Assembly: GCA_964578035.1 (NCBI GenBank)
Contig: CAZOBR010000001.1
Location: forward strand, 25,143-89,142
Reading direction: 5' to 3'
From: Arenicella sp964578035
Lineage (GTDB): Bacteria; Pseudomonadota; Gammaproteobacteria; Arenicellales; Arenicellaceae
DNA: 64,000 nucleotides
The position numbers and the translations under genes were made by a program. Within the stretch, counting starts at the first letter, position 1, and each line of letters starts with the position of its first letter. The notes below the pieces were generated by a model, which was given only the letters and a program-made list of their open reading frames with translations, made no database searches and was not told where the DNA came from. This document shows, in pieces, positions 27,241 to 36,646 of the stretch.

Positions 27241-27488
27241 AAATAACTCCTGAGTGTTGTGGAATAGGTATTGTCAAAAAAGCAGGCACTAAACATACCA
27301 TAAAACCATTTTTTCGCCATCACCTGCTCACAAAGAACACATATAAGCCTCACGCAAACTCATAAGCAACACACGTTAGCGACATATGCATACGCGATAG
27401 TAAGGACTCGTACGGAAGTGGTGTGACATGGACGTTTTTAACAACACTTACTTTTTACTAACTGTCACGTTTCAATGAGGGGCAACTA

Positions 27489-29600
27489 ATGATCAACAAA
27501 AAATCGCTATTCACTTTTATCGCACTCGTCGCATTACTGCTATTGATCCGCCCTAGCTTCGCGGATACCAGCGTTGGTGAACTCGAAATAAACCGTGCCA
27601 ATGGACAAAAAGAGTTAGCCATACTACTAAGCACACACATATCAGGCGATGTGAACGGCATGATCGCCAGTATCAAGGTAGATCAAAATTTTAAGAACCA
27701 AAGTGATGACTGGGTAAATGGTCGTTATGTTTTCCCACTGCCACCCGATGCTGCGGTCGACAGTTTAACCATTCAGATTGGCGAACGTGTCATTAAAGGC
27801 GTAATCAAGGAAAAAGCCGAGGCGAAAAAAACCTTTGAGGCAGCTAAACGAGCTGGCAAAAAAGCGGGCTTGCTGGAACAACATAGACCAAACCTTTTTA
27901 GTATCTCGGTCGCCAATATTGGCCCGCAAGAAACCGTGCGAACCACGCTCACCTTTATTAATAAAGTGCGTTATCAAGACGAGACATTTAGCTTGCGTTT
28001 GCCAACCACACTCACACCGCGTTACATCCCAGGCGCAACCATCGCGTCTATTCGCCAAGCTCAACAAACAATCGAACAACAATTTTCCGAAGAAAAAAAT
28101 GAACAGACAATTGACAACACGGGTTGGGCAAGCAGCGATGAGGGCGGTTGGTCTGCTAACACTGACCGCGTTAATGACGCTAGTGCTACTACACCGCCAC
28201 AAGTGCACGCTACACGTAATCAAACAAACAACTTATTCAGTCTTGCCCTATCTTTAGACGCAGGCTTGGATTTACAAATGGTTGACAGCACTACGCACCA
28301 AATCAGCAATAATTTTATTAGCTCGAAACAGGTTGAGGTTAGTCTAGCCAACGGCCAGGAACAGATGAATAACGATTTAGTACTCTCTTGGAAGCCAACC
28401 ATTGGCAGCGAACCCAAAGCTGCTTTATTCCAGCAAAAACTGGGTAATGCTTATTATTCGTTACTGATGGTGACCCCGCCTTCACCAAACACCAGTTTAT
28501 CGTTAGCCCGAGAAATAACCTTTATTATTGATTCGTCTGGCTCAATGGCTGGTGGTTCAATGACCCAAGCCAAACAAGCATTGCATGATGGCTTGAATTA
28601 TCTGTCACGAAATGATCGCTTTAATATTATTGATTTCGACAGTAGTTTTCGACCTTTGTTTACTCAAAGCCAAGCAGTGAATCAAGCAAGTCTGGCGCAA
28701 GCTGGCCAAATGATTGATGCCTTAGTTGCAGATGGGGGAACCGAAATGACAGGCGCGTTGAATCATGCGCTCAGCTCGCGAGGCTCAGAGAGTGATCAAC
28801 AATATTTACGCCAAATTGTTTTTATTACCGACGGCGCAATTGGCAATGAGAATGAGTTATTTAAACTATTGAACAACAAACTAGGCGATGCGCGTTTATT
28901 TACCGTCGGTATTGGCAGTGCGCCGAACGCATTTTTTATGAATAAAGCCGCCAAGTTTGGTCGCGGCAGTTACACCTACATCAGCAATTTAGATCAGGTA
29001 AGTACTAAAATGGGGCAGTTGTTTAAACGCATTACTCACCCAGTATTGCGCGATATAAAAATTGATTGGCAGCAACAAAGTATTGAACAATACCCTAGCC
29101 GTTTACCCGATCTATACGCAGGTGAACCCTTAAGTGTATTGGTTAAATCAAGCCGCCCACTGCGCAATATCAAAGCCTCTGGCACGATGTTAAACACCCC
29201 ATGGAAAAAAACCATTAAAAATCGAAAATCCCAAAGTACCGCTAACAATCTGGATACAGTCTGGGCGCGTGACAAAATTGCCAGCTTAATGGATAAATTA
29301 ATTACCGGCGAAGCAAGCCGTGCAGACCTTAAACCACAAATAATAGAACTGGGTATTAAGCACCATATTGTGACTAAGTTTACGTCGTTCGTAGCGGTGG
29401 AGCAGCAAGTAAGTAAACCAGCGAACACAAAAGCAAAGCATAAAAATATTCCAAACTTAATGCCTAAAGGCAGCACCATGCCAGTACCACAAACGGCAAC
29501 CCCCACCGACTTATTCGCGATACTCGGCTGTGTCTTTATGCTGATCGGCGTGCTAATTCGCCGCCGCTCTAACAGCGCGATAGAGGTTGCAAACCAATGA
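27489..29600 (+). CDS. Sortase-target VIT/von Willebrand A protein (marine proteobacterial type)
   Basis: The 703-residue protein has a signal peptide (to about residue 25), a VIT domain (ISGDVNGMIASIKVDQNFKN to roughly residue 165), and a vWA domain with the metal-ion site DSSGSMAGG from D348 and a later TDGAIGNE. The C-terminal sorting region is a VPQTATP motif, a hydrophobic helix and RRRSNS. This is the architecture of the dedicated target of class GN sortases. The ATG follows a GAGGGG ribosome-binding site. Its stop overlaps the sortase start by 4 bases. The target is presumably cleaved and anchored or displayed at the envelope. Confidence 0.9.
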   Translation: MINKKSLFTFIALVALLLLIRPSFADTSVGELEINRANGQKELAILLSTHISGDVNGMIASIKVDQNFKNQSDDWVNGRYVFPLPPDAAVDSLTIQIGERVIKGVIKEKAEAKKTFEAAKRAGKKAGLLEQHRPNLFSISVANIGPQETVRTTLTFINKVRYQDETFSLRLPTTLTPRYIPGATIASIRQAQQTIEQQFSEEKNEQTIDNTGWASSDEGGWSANTDRVNDASATTPPQVHATRNQTNNLFSLALSLDAGLDLQMVDSTTHQISNNFISSKQVEVSLANGQEQMNNDLVLSWKPTIGSEPKAALFQQKLGNAYYSLLMVTPPSPNTSLSLAREITFIIDSSGSMAGGSMTQAKQALHDGLNYLSRNDRFNIIDFDSSFRPLFTQSQAVNQASLAQAGQMIDALVADGGTEMTGALNHALSSRGSESDQQYLRQIVFITDGAIGNENELFKLLNNKLGDARLFTVGIGSAPNAFFMNKAAKFGRGSYTYISNLDQVSTKMGQLFKRITHPVLRDIKIDWQQQSIEQYPSRLPDLYAGEPLSVLVKSSRPLRNIKASGTMLNTPWKKTIKNRKSQSTANNLDTVWARDKIASLMDKLITGEASRADLKPQIIELGIKHHIVTKFTSFVAVEQQVSKPANTKAKHKNIPNLMPKGSTMPVPQTATPTDLFAILGCVFMLIGVLIRRRSNSAIEVANQ

Positions 29601-30175
29601 TTAAACCTAAGTTTCCAACAGCACTGTTTTTAATCGGCGCCATATTATTAAGTCAGTCATTTTATATGGATGCCAAAGCAAAATTAGCACAAGTATTAAT
29701 CGCCCATTCTTGGGCGGTTGGTTTAAATGATGAGCTTGCTGAACAAGCACCTAAACCATGGTGGTGGGCCGATACACGTGCGATTGCCAAACTAGAAATA
29801 CCACGTTTAAAACAACGTCTATTTGTGATGCAAGACGACTCAGGTGAATCCTTGGCATTTGGCCCGGGTCATATGCCAGGCAGCGCACAGCCTTCTGAGA
29901 GTGGTCATGTAATGATTGCAGGGCACCGCGACTCACACTTTGCGTTTCTCGAACATGTTGTTGCGGGTGACTTAATTCACACAACCAACTTAAACGGCCA
30001 GCGTATAACGTATCGCGTTGAACAAACTCAAATTTTTAATGTGAACGAGGTTGAACTACAAAAGCTGGATGATAATCGCTTAAGCCTAATAACGTGTTAC
30101 CCGTTTAATGGTTTGGTTCCTGGTGGCCCGTTGCGTTATCTGATTAATGCCGCACCGGTTTTTCAAAACAGCTAG
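29597..30175 (+). CDS. Class GN sortase
   Basis: The 192-residue sortase has an N-terminal membrane segment (FPTALFLIGAILLSQSFY) and a sortase beta-barrel with catalytic H110 (IAGHRDSHF), C167 (LITCYPF) and R180 (GGPLRYLI). Such sortases occur in Gram-negative, often marine, proteobacteria with a single vWA target, here the gene directly upstream (ATGA overlap). No dedicated sortase-system kinase or regulator pair is adjacent. The transpeptidation acceptor is unknown. Confidence 0.92.
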   Translation: MIKPKFPTALFLIGAILLSQSFYMDAKAKLAQVLIAHSWAVGLNDELAEQAPKPWWWADTRAIAKLEIPRLKQRLFVMQDDSGESLAFGPGHMPGSAQPSESGHVMIAGHRDSHFAFLEHVVAGDLIHTTNLNGQRITYRVEQTQIFNVNEVELQKLDDNRLSLITCYPFNGLVPGGPLRYLINAAPVFQNS

Positions 30176-30219
30176 TTGGTTGCTCTAGTTACTAGCCAGT
30201 TACCTATACTCGCAGAGCA

Positions 30220-31323
30220 TCACAGAGCACCAATTAAACCAAACCAAATTGCCGCTCCAACCCATGCATTATTGATAAATGCATCGAAGCATTGTAGGCG
30301 ATCGCGGTTTCGTATTAACCATTGCTGATAGACAAATAACGCTATCACCAAAGTGATACTTATTAAGAAACTGCTCGACAAACTGAGTAACGACATTAAA
30401 ACAAATAACAAAGCAACGACAATTGCCTGTAACACTCCAATAATTAATTTGTCGTTTTTACCAAATAAAATGGCCGTTGATTTCACACCGATCAATAAAT
30501 CATCATCACGGTCTGACATGGCGTATTGCGTATCAAACATCACTACCCAAACCAAGTTCATAATGAACATCACGGCTAATGCACCATCAAAAGCTTTATC
30601 AAGCGCGGCATAGGCCATCAGCATGCCCACTGAAAACGCGACGCTTAGCACTAATTGCGGCGCATCAAAAAAACGCTTCATAAATGGGTAAACAACCGTT
30701 AACGCAATCGCTAACAGTGACCATGGCCATACTCTTACCGGTAACATTAACAACAACGCTAACGCTATCAGATTTAAAAACCCAAATAGTATTAAGGCCT
30801 CTTTGGGTTTCACAAAGCCAGCGGCAATCGGGCGCTGATTCGTACGTTTTACAAGTGGGTCATAGTCGCGGTCGGCAAAATCATTAATCACACAACCCGC
30901 TGCGCGCATCACAATAACACCAAGGGTAAAAATCCATAAATACGCGCCACTTGGTTGCCCATTGCTTGCAACCCACAATGCCCATAAGGTTGGCCACAGT
31001 AATAACAAGATGCCAATGGGTTTATCCATTCGCATCAACACTAAGTAGTGCGGTATTTTTGTTAATAGCTTATTTGTTTTTTTACGCACTGTGCTTTTCT
31101 TTGATCGTTGTTTACTGGTTTTAGAGCGCTGCTTGCTACTGTTAGAACGCTGCTTACTACTTTTAGAGCGCCGACTACTGCTGTTAGAGCGCCGACTACT
31201 GCTGTTAGAGCGCCGACTGCTATTGTTAGAGCGCCGACTGCTATTGTTAGAGAGTCGCTTGCTAGAGCGTTTTTTGCTGGATGATTTTGCTTTAACTGTT
31301 TCAGATACTTTTTTATCAGGCAT
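30220..31323 (-). CDS. ubiA: 4-hydroxybenzoate polyprenyltransferase with repeat-derived basic N-terminal extension
   Basis: From about residue 88 the protein is a standard UbiA (KIPHYLVLMRMDKPIG, polyprenyl-diphosphate-binding NDFADRDYDP, and second motif SDRDDDLLIGVKST) with about eight membrane helices. It catalyses prenylation of 4-hydroxybenzoate in ubiquinone synthesis. Residues 1-87 form an unusual Ser/Arg/Lys-rich extension dominated by seven-residue units such as RRSNSSS. The annotated ATG overlaps the recG end by 8 bases, and an AGAGAA lies upstream. Internal starts near MRMDKP are too late to give a complete protein. Confidence 0.9.
   Translation of the reverse strand: MPDKKVSETVKAKSSSKKRSSKRLSNNSSRRSNNSSRRSNSSSRRSNSSSRRSKSSKQRSNSSKQRSKTSKQRSKKSTVRKKTNKLLTKIPHYLVLMRMDKPIGILLLLWPTLWALWVASNGQPSGAYLWIFTLGVIVMRAAGCVINDFADRDYDPLVKRTNQRPIAAGFVKPKEALILFGFLNLIALALLLMLPVRVWPWSLLAIALTVVYPFMKRFFDAPQLVLSVAFSVGMLMAYAALDKAFDGALAVMFIMNLVWVVMFDTQYAMSDRDDDLLIGVKSTAILFGKNDKLIIGVLQAIVVALLFVLMSLLSLSSSFLISITLVIALFVYQQWLIRNRDRLQCFDAFINNAWVGAAIWFGLIGAL
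31093..31239. repeat. 21-bp tandem repeat encoding the UbiA N-terminal extension
   Basis: About seven imperfect 21-bp units encode heptads with consensus RRSNSSS or QRSKSSK (UbiA residues about 29-77). The period is a multiple of three and keeps the frame. Units drift gradually from one end to the other, consistent with stepwise duplication. The opposite strand is also open as a Leu/Arg-rich frame, which I regard as a shadow. Confidence 0.85.
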
Positions 31324-33430
31324 TAACGTAGTTCTCTTTGGACCCTACCCAACGTTCAATCAGTGGTTCAATATACTCAGGTGTTTTTGCGGCCACTTTG
31401 GTGGCACAGCCATCAATTAATGGCAGCAAATGCTGGTCACGAACCAAGTCAGCTACTTTAAAGCTAATACTACCCGTTTGTCGAGTCCCCAATAATTCAC
31501 CTGCTCCACGAATTTCTAAATCTTTTTCTGCAATAACAAAACCATCATTGGTTTCGCGTAAGGTTTGTAGGCGCATTTTGGCGTGCTGACTGAGCGGTGT
31601 TTGATATAGCAAGATGCAAAATGATTGCTCACTACCACGGCCAACGCGGCCACGTAATTGATGCAACTGCGCTAAACCCATGCGCTCAGCATTTTCAACA
31701 ATCATTAAGCTGGCATTAGGTACATCAACACCCACCTCAATCACCGTGGTGGCCACCAGTAAATCAATTTCGCCCGTTCGAAAAGCGTGCATCACGTCTT
31801 CTTTTTCTTTTGGTTTTAATCGGCCATGCACCAAACCAATATTTAAACCACTTAAGATCTGTTGCAACTCTTGCTCGGTGTCGGTGGCCGCTTGTGCTTC
31901 TAACACTTCTGACTCGTCAATTAACGGACAAACCCAATAGACTTGTCGGCCTTGTTGACACGCTACGCGCACACGTTCAATCACTTCTTGACGACGAGTC
32001 TCGGCCGGAATAACAACGGTATCAACGACTTTACGACCAGGCGGTAATTCGTCAATACTTGAAACATCTAAGTCCGCATAAAAGGTCATTGCCAAGGTTC
32101 GGGGAATCGGCGTGGCCGTCATTACTAGCTGATGCGGCACGCGCCCTGCTGGGGTCTTACTGCGCAACGCTAAACGTTGCTCTACGCCAAAGCGGTGTTG
32201 CTCATCAATCACAACCAAGCCTAGGTCTTTATAATGAACAGCGTCTTGAATCAGTGCATGTGTGCCAACTGCAACTAGCAATTCTCCGCTGTCTAATTTC
32301 TCAAGTGTTTCACGTTTTTGCTTAGCTGGCGTTTTACTGGCTAACAAACCAACCTCTATATCCAATTCCGAAAACCACGTATTTAAGGTTTTGAAATGTT
32401 GTTCGGCTAATAGCTCAGTCGGCGCCATCATCACTGTTTGCACACCAGAGCTCAGTGCTTGTAACATTGCCGCGGCGGCCACTACCGTTTTACCCGACCC
32501 AACATCACCTTGAACCAAACGCAATGACGGTTGCACTTGCGACAGACTTTGCGCAACCTCTTGGCAAACACGCTGTTGCGCACCCGTTAGCTCAAAGCCT
32601 AATAAACTTAGGAAGCGCTGATTGAGTTGTTGATCAATGATTAATTGTGGGGCGCGCTCATGTTCGCGCTCTGCGCGAGACTGTCGCAAGCTAAAATGAT
32701 GCGCGAGCAACTCTTCCATAATCAAACGTTGATGCGCTGCAGTACTGGCTTCTTGCATAGCGGCAAGATCCACACCCGCTTGCGGGCGATGCAATGAGAT
32801 TAATGCTTGCTGCAAACTGGCCGACTCGTACGCGTCTTGTAATTCTGTTGGTAAACAGTCTCGATCAACCAATTCATTAACTTGTGACAAGCCTTGCTCG
32901 ATTACCTGATCGGTAATTTTGCGCCAAAGAGTCTGACTAACACCCTCTGTGGTTGGGTATACAGGTGTCAGTCGACTATCCATGCCGCCTGCTGGTTCTT
33001 GTGCACTGATCCGATACTCTGGGTGAATCATCTCAAAGCCTTTTGCACCTCGACGGGCTTCACCAAAACATCGCACCCATAGGCCACGTTGAAAGGCTTT
33101 TTCTTGACCGCGATTAAAATAAAACATGCGAATCGTTAGCGCACCAGTACCGTCACTGATGCGCACCAATAAACTACGGCGACGGCCAAATACCACCTGC
33201 GCCAATTCTATTTGGCCAATCACCACGGTTGAAAGGTTTGGCAATAAGGCACCGATGTCGGTGACTGACGTGCGGTCTTCATAACGATGCGGCAAATGAA
33301 ATAAAACATCCTGCACTGAGTGGACGTGCACACGAGCTAATTTTTCAACCATTTGCGGGCCAACGCCTGCTAACTGAACAACCGATTTATCAAGCGCCAA
33401 GCTTTTGGGAGGTTTTGGTTTCGTCGCCAT
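31316..33430 (-). CDS. recG: ATP-dependent DNA helicase RecG
   Basis: The 704-residue protein has the N-terminal wedge/OB domain (HLPHRYEDRT, IRMFYFNRGQEKAF) and helicase motifs: Walker A as LVQGDVGSGKTVVA, the DEQH box as VIDEQHRFGV, the TATPIPRT motif, and the C-terminal RGRVGRGSEQSF and ELLGTRQTG. It remodels stalled replication forks. I chose the ATG at 33428-33430 with AAGGAA seven bases upstream. The gene lies in the conserved spoT-ridA-recG order. Confidence 0.97.
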   Translation of the reverse strand: MATKPKPPKSLALDKSVVQLAGVGPQMVEKLARVHVHSVQDVLFHLPHRYEDRTSVTDIGALLPNLSTVVIGQIELAQVVFGRRRSLLVRISDGTGALTIRMFYFNRGQEKAFQRGLWVRCFGEARRGAKGFEMIHPEYRISAQEPAGGMDSRLTPVYPTTEGVSQTLWRKITDQVIEQGLSQVNELVDRDCLPTELQDAYESASLQQALISLHRPQAGVDLAAMQEASTAAHQRLIMEELLAHHFSLRQSRAEREHERAPQLIIDQQLNQRFLSLLGFELTGAQQRVCQEVAQSLSQVQPSLRLVQGDVGSGKTVVAAAAMLQALSSGVQTVMMAPTELLAEQHFKTLNTWFSELDIEVGLLASKTPAKQKRETLEKLDSGELLVAVGTHALIQDAVHYKDLGLVVIDEQHRFGVEQRLALRSKTPAGRVPHQLVMTATPIPRTLAMTFYADLDVSSIDELPPGRKVVDTVVIPAETRRQEVIERVRVACQQGRQVYWVCPLIDESEVLEAQAATDTEQELQQILSGLNIGLVHGRLKPKEKEDVMHAFRTGEIDLLVATTVIEVGVDVPNASLMIVENAERMGLAQLHQLRGRVGRGSEQSFCILLYQTPLSQHAKMRLQTLRETNDGFVIAEKDLEIRGAGELLGTRQTGSISFKVADLVRDQHLLPLIDGCATKVAAKTPEYIEPLIERWVGSKENYVNA

Positions 33431-33463
33431 TAGCAAATTCCTTTTTGCATTTTGAGGTTCGAT

Positions 33464-33493
33464 TGCGGCGCCTTTTGTTTAGCATACGCCGCA
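33464..33493 (-). other. Inverted repeat between ridA and recG
   Basis: TGCGGCG at 33464-33470 is matched by CGCCGCA at 33487-33493, a 7-bp G+C-rich stem with a 16-base loop. It lies in the 82-base gap between ridA and recG. There is no following T-run, so it is more likely an RNA structure or processing site than a strong terminator. Confidence 0.3.
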
Positions 33494-33512
33494 GATAAAC
33501 TGTAATCTCTAA

Positions 33513-33902
33513 TTATTCGCAATTTAGCTGCAATACCGCATCCACTTCAACTAAAGCACCTTTCGGCAATGCGGAAACTTCGACGGCGGCACGTGCTGGA
33601 TAAGGCTCTGTACAATACTCAGCCATCACGTCGTTCAATTTACTAAAGTTATCAAGGTTCGTCACATAGACCATGAGCTTTACTGCGTCACGTAATGAAC
33701 CACCTGCGGCCTCAGCAACAGCGGTTAAATTTTTGAATACCTGAGCCACTTGCGCACTAAAACCATCGCTAACAATGTCTGATGTTGTAGGGTCCAAGGG
33801 TATTTGCCCAGAGATATAAACCGTGTCGCCCACTTTAACTGCTTGGGAGTAAGTCCCAATCGCTAGAGGTGCTTTATCGGTATTAATAATGGTTTTTTGC
33901 AT
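33513..33902 (-). CDS. ridA: RidA family enamine/imine deaminase
   Basis: The protein of about 129 residues has the family signatures AIGTYSQAVKVGDTVYISGQ, a central GGSLRDAVKLMVYVTNL and a C-terminal ARAAVEVSALPKGALVEVDA. The conserved Arg and Glu in these last motifs bind the substrate carboxylate. RidA removes reactive 2-aminoacrylate and related enamines in the cytosol. The chosen ATG gives the usual family length; an upstream alternative adds 12 unsupported residues. It lies between spoT and recG. Confidence 0.93.
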   Translation of the reverse strand: MQKTIINTDKAPLAIGTYSQAVKVGDTVYISGQIPLDPTTSDIVSDGFSAQVAQVFKNLTAVAEAAGGSLRDAVKLMVYVTNLDNFSKLNDVMAEYCTEPYPARAAVEVSALPKGALVEVDAVLQLNCE

Positions 33903-33960
33903 GAGTAATATTCTGACACTGCTAATACGATTTGACAACTAACATTAGAATTAGCAATAA

Positions 33961-36166
33961 CTAACCCTTGTGACGTAAAACTTTTACCACTTTAGATTTA
34001 CGATAAATCGTTTTAATGATTTTAGCTAAGTGCACACGATCGTTTACTTCGATAATAAACTCGGCAATGCGCACACTTTCAGACTCTTCATGCATATCAA
34101 CATGATTGATATTACAACCATTCTCAGCAATTGCCGATGCGACCTCCGCAAAGGCACCCGTTTCATGATTCAATTTTATTTGTAAGCGCGCATAAAACGC
34201 CTGATCGATGTTGTCGCCCCAGTCCACCATTAAGCATTTTTCAGGCTGATTGCGTAGCTCGCTAATATTTGGACAATCGGCTTTATGCACAACCAAACCA
34301 TGACCTGCGGTCAAGGTGCCGATAATACTATCGCCTGGAATTGGGTAACAACATTTTGAATAAGTAATCAGCAAGCCTTCTGAGCCACGAATAACCAAGG
34401 CTTCTTGACCTAAGACCTTGCCTTGTAAATCTTCACCATCTTTTAGCTGGGCTATTTGTCGCGCAACCAAGTCAGGTAAGCGTTCACCTAGCCCCACTTG
34501 TATCAGTAACTCAGACCACGTTTCTAAGCCAATTTCATCGAGCAGCTTTTTTTGTACTACCGTTGGAATTTTACGTCGGCCAAACAAGCGTTGTTTCGTT
34601 GCGCCAGCAAGCAGTCGCTTACCAAGCTTAAGTGCATCGTCTTGGGTTTGACGCTTAAGATAATTACGGATGTGAGTGCGCGCTTTGGCAGTGACGGCAT
34701 AATTCAACCACACCGCGTTCGGCCAAGAACTCTTGGACGTAATGATGTCTACTTTGTCACCATTGTGCAGCACGGTTGGCAATGACACTAACTCATGATT
34801 AATTCGTGCACCGGTGCAATGCGTGCCAACAGCCGTATGCACCGCATAAGCAAAATCCAGCGCGGTGGCGCCACGCGGCATTTTTTTAATATCACCTTTG
34901 GGCGTAAAAACGTAAACTTCGTCAGGGTATAAGTCCGTTTTTAAATGCTCAAGAAACTCAACGGGCGAACCTGACTGGTGTTCTGGATCAAGCAAGTCAA
35001 GCAACCATTGACGTGCTAAATGGTTCGAGCTTTCGTCAACCGTGCTATCAGACTTATAGACCCAGTGTGCCGCGACGCCTGCTTCCGCAATCTGATGCAT
35101 TTCATTGGTACGAATCTGCACTTCAACATTTTCACCAAACGGGCCAAACACGACGGTGTGTAATGACTGATATCCATTGGTCTTAGGAATCGCGATATAG
35201 TCTGCGAATCGGCCTGGGATTGGCTTATAAGCATTGTGAATAACGCCCAATACTCGATAACACTCATCCACTGAGTTAACGATAATGCGAAAACCGTAAA
35301 TATCGTACAAGTCTTTAAACGAGCGTCCTTTTTTGAGCATTTTCTTATACACGCTGTAAACAGACTTGCGGCGGCCTTGCACGTCAAATTCAGCGACATT
35401 GCTATTATCTAGCGTAGAAACTAACGAGGCACGTAGTTTTTGCACCACCAGTTTACGATTTCCTTCGCGCTCAGAAATAGCCTCCTTAAGCGCATGGTGG
35501 CGCTTAGGGTAAATATGCAACATGCACAAATCTTGTAATTCGCGCGCCCAATGATGTAAACCAAGGCGCTCTGCAATAGGGGCATAAACTTCTAAGGTTT
35601 GCTGAGAAATGCGTCGGCGTTTCTCTAAATGCATAATGCCCAAGGTGCGCATATTATGTAAGCGGTCTGCCAGCTTAATAATCATGACGCGCACGTCTTT
35701 GGACATCGCCATTAACATTTTGCGAAAATTTTCCGCTTCGGCTTCTTCTTTGCTATCGAAACGTATTTGGCCAATTTTACTCACGCCATCAACCAGCAGA
35801 GCCACATCGGTGCNNNNNNNNNNACTCCTCGGTCAGGTCATCTTTCGTTGCGACAGTGTCTTCCAGCACGTCGTGCATTAATGCGGCCATTAATGTCCGC
35901 GAATCCATTTTTAATTCAGCCAGCGTATCGGCAACTTCAATCGGGTGATGAATATAATCTTCGCCTGTTCGGCGGAACTGGCCGCGATGATGTTTTTCAG
36001 CAAATACAAACGCACGATAAACATCGTCTATGGCTTCTGGAGATAAATAATTGGCTAGCCGATCTTTGCATACGGCTCGAATTGCTCGTTCCGGTGAGCG
36101 CGTGAATAAACGTTTTGCAACGCTGTTTGACGCAATACTTTTAACACTTGGGCGTTTAGCACTCAT
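33961..36166 (-). CDS. spoT: Bifunctional (p)ppGpp synthase/hydrolase SpoT, interrupted by 10-N placeholder
   Basis: Translation from 36166 gives the HD hydrolase domain (HHPIEVADTLAEL, HDVLEDT). After a 10-N run at 35814-35823 the gene continues in another frame as TDVALLVDGVSK, then the synthetase domain (DIYGFRIIV, KTNGYQSLHTVVFG), TGS domain (VYVFTPKGDIKKMPRGATA) and C-terminal ACT domain. Comparison with the family stretch EEFGxxVAxLVxGVSK suggests only about three bases, completing Phe-Gly, are missing. The break is therefore an assembly placeholder and not a real frameshift. An intact HD motif indicates SpoT and not RelA. The gene follows rpoZ. Confidence 0.93.
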
Positions 36167-36229
36167 AGCAAACGCCCATTATTGAGTAAACAGCAGCAAA
36201 CGCTTTTGAACGTCCACAGCGTAAATTGC

Positions 36230-36580
36230 TTACTCCGCAGACTCCTGAACTTCCGCATTGTCAACATCGTCAGATGACGACCCAGCAAGCTCGGCTTGCA
36301 GTGCGGCCGTTAGGGCGTCTAATTCAGTTGGCTCGCTTTCCTCTTCTTCTTGTTCGATGAACTCAAGAATTTCTTCTTCAATTTTTTCATCTAAGATATC
36401 GCGAGTAACATGCCCTTCAGCAATTTCACGCAATGCGATTACCGTAGGTTTATCATTCTCTTCTTCAACGAATGGTGTAGAACCAAGTGAAAGTTGACGA
36501 GCACGCTTGGTTGCAACCAAGACTAGTTGGAAGCGGTTATCAACGTTGCTTAAACAGTCTTCGACAGTAACTCGAGCCAT
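36230..36580 (-). CDS. rpoZ: RNA polymerase omega subunit with acidic tail
   Basis: The 116-residue protein begins MARVTVEDCLSNVDNRFQLV, with ATKRARQL and KPTVIALREIAEG, all diagnostic of omega. E. coli omega has 91 residues; here about 30 extra residues form an acidic C-terminal tail rich in Glu and Asp. AGGAG precedes the ATG. It lies between gmk and spoT, as is common in gammaproteobacteria. Confidence 0.96.
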   Translation of the reverse strand: MARVTVEDCLSNVDNRFQLVLVATKRARQLSLGSTPFVEEENDKPTVIALREIAEGHVTRDILDEKIEEEILEFIEQEEEESEPTELDALTAALQAELAGSSSDDVDNAEVQESAE

Positions 36581-36595
36581 TTTTAACTCCTAATA

Positions 36596-36618
36596 AAAAT
36601 CTCGGATTAAGAGATTTT
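36596..36618 (-). terminator. Hairpin between gmk and rpoZ (possible attenuator)
   Basis: An 8-bp stem (AAAATCTC / GAGATTTT) with a 7-base loop lies in the 66-base gap. On the minus-strand transcript it is followed by TTATT, just before the rpoZ ribosome-binding site. The stem is A+T-rich, so any termination would be weak. Confidence 0.35.
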
Positions 36619-36646
36619 GTTGTTCAAAATTAAAGATCAATTAAAT

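Noticed and set aside
31091..31420. 109-residue Leu/Arg-rich frame on the plus strand
   Set aside because: It is the antisense reading of the ubiA 21-bp repeat and has no independent support.
33961..36166. spoT as two genes or a frameshifted pseudogene
   Set aside because: The apparent break coincides exactly with the 10-N placeholder, and both sides are family-consistent.
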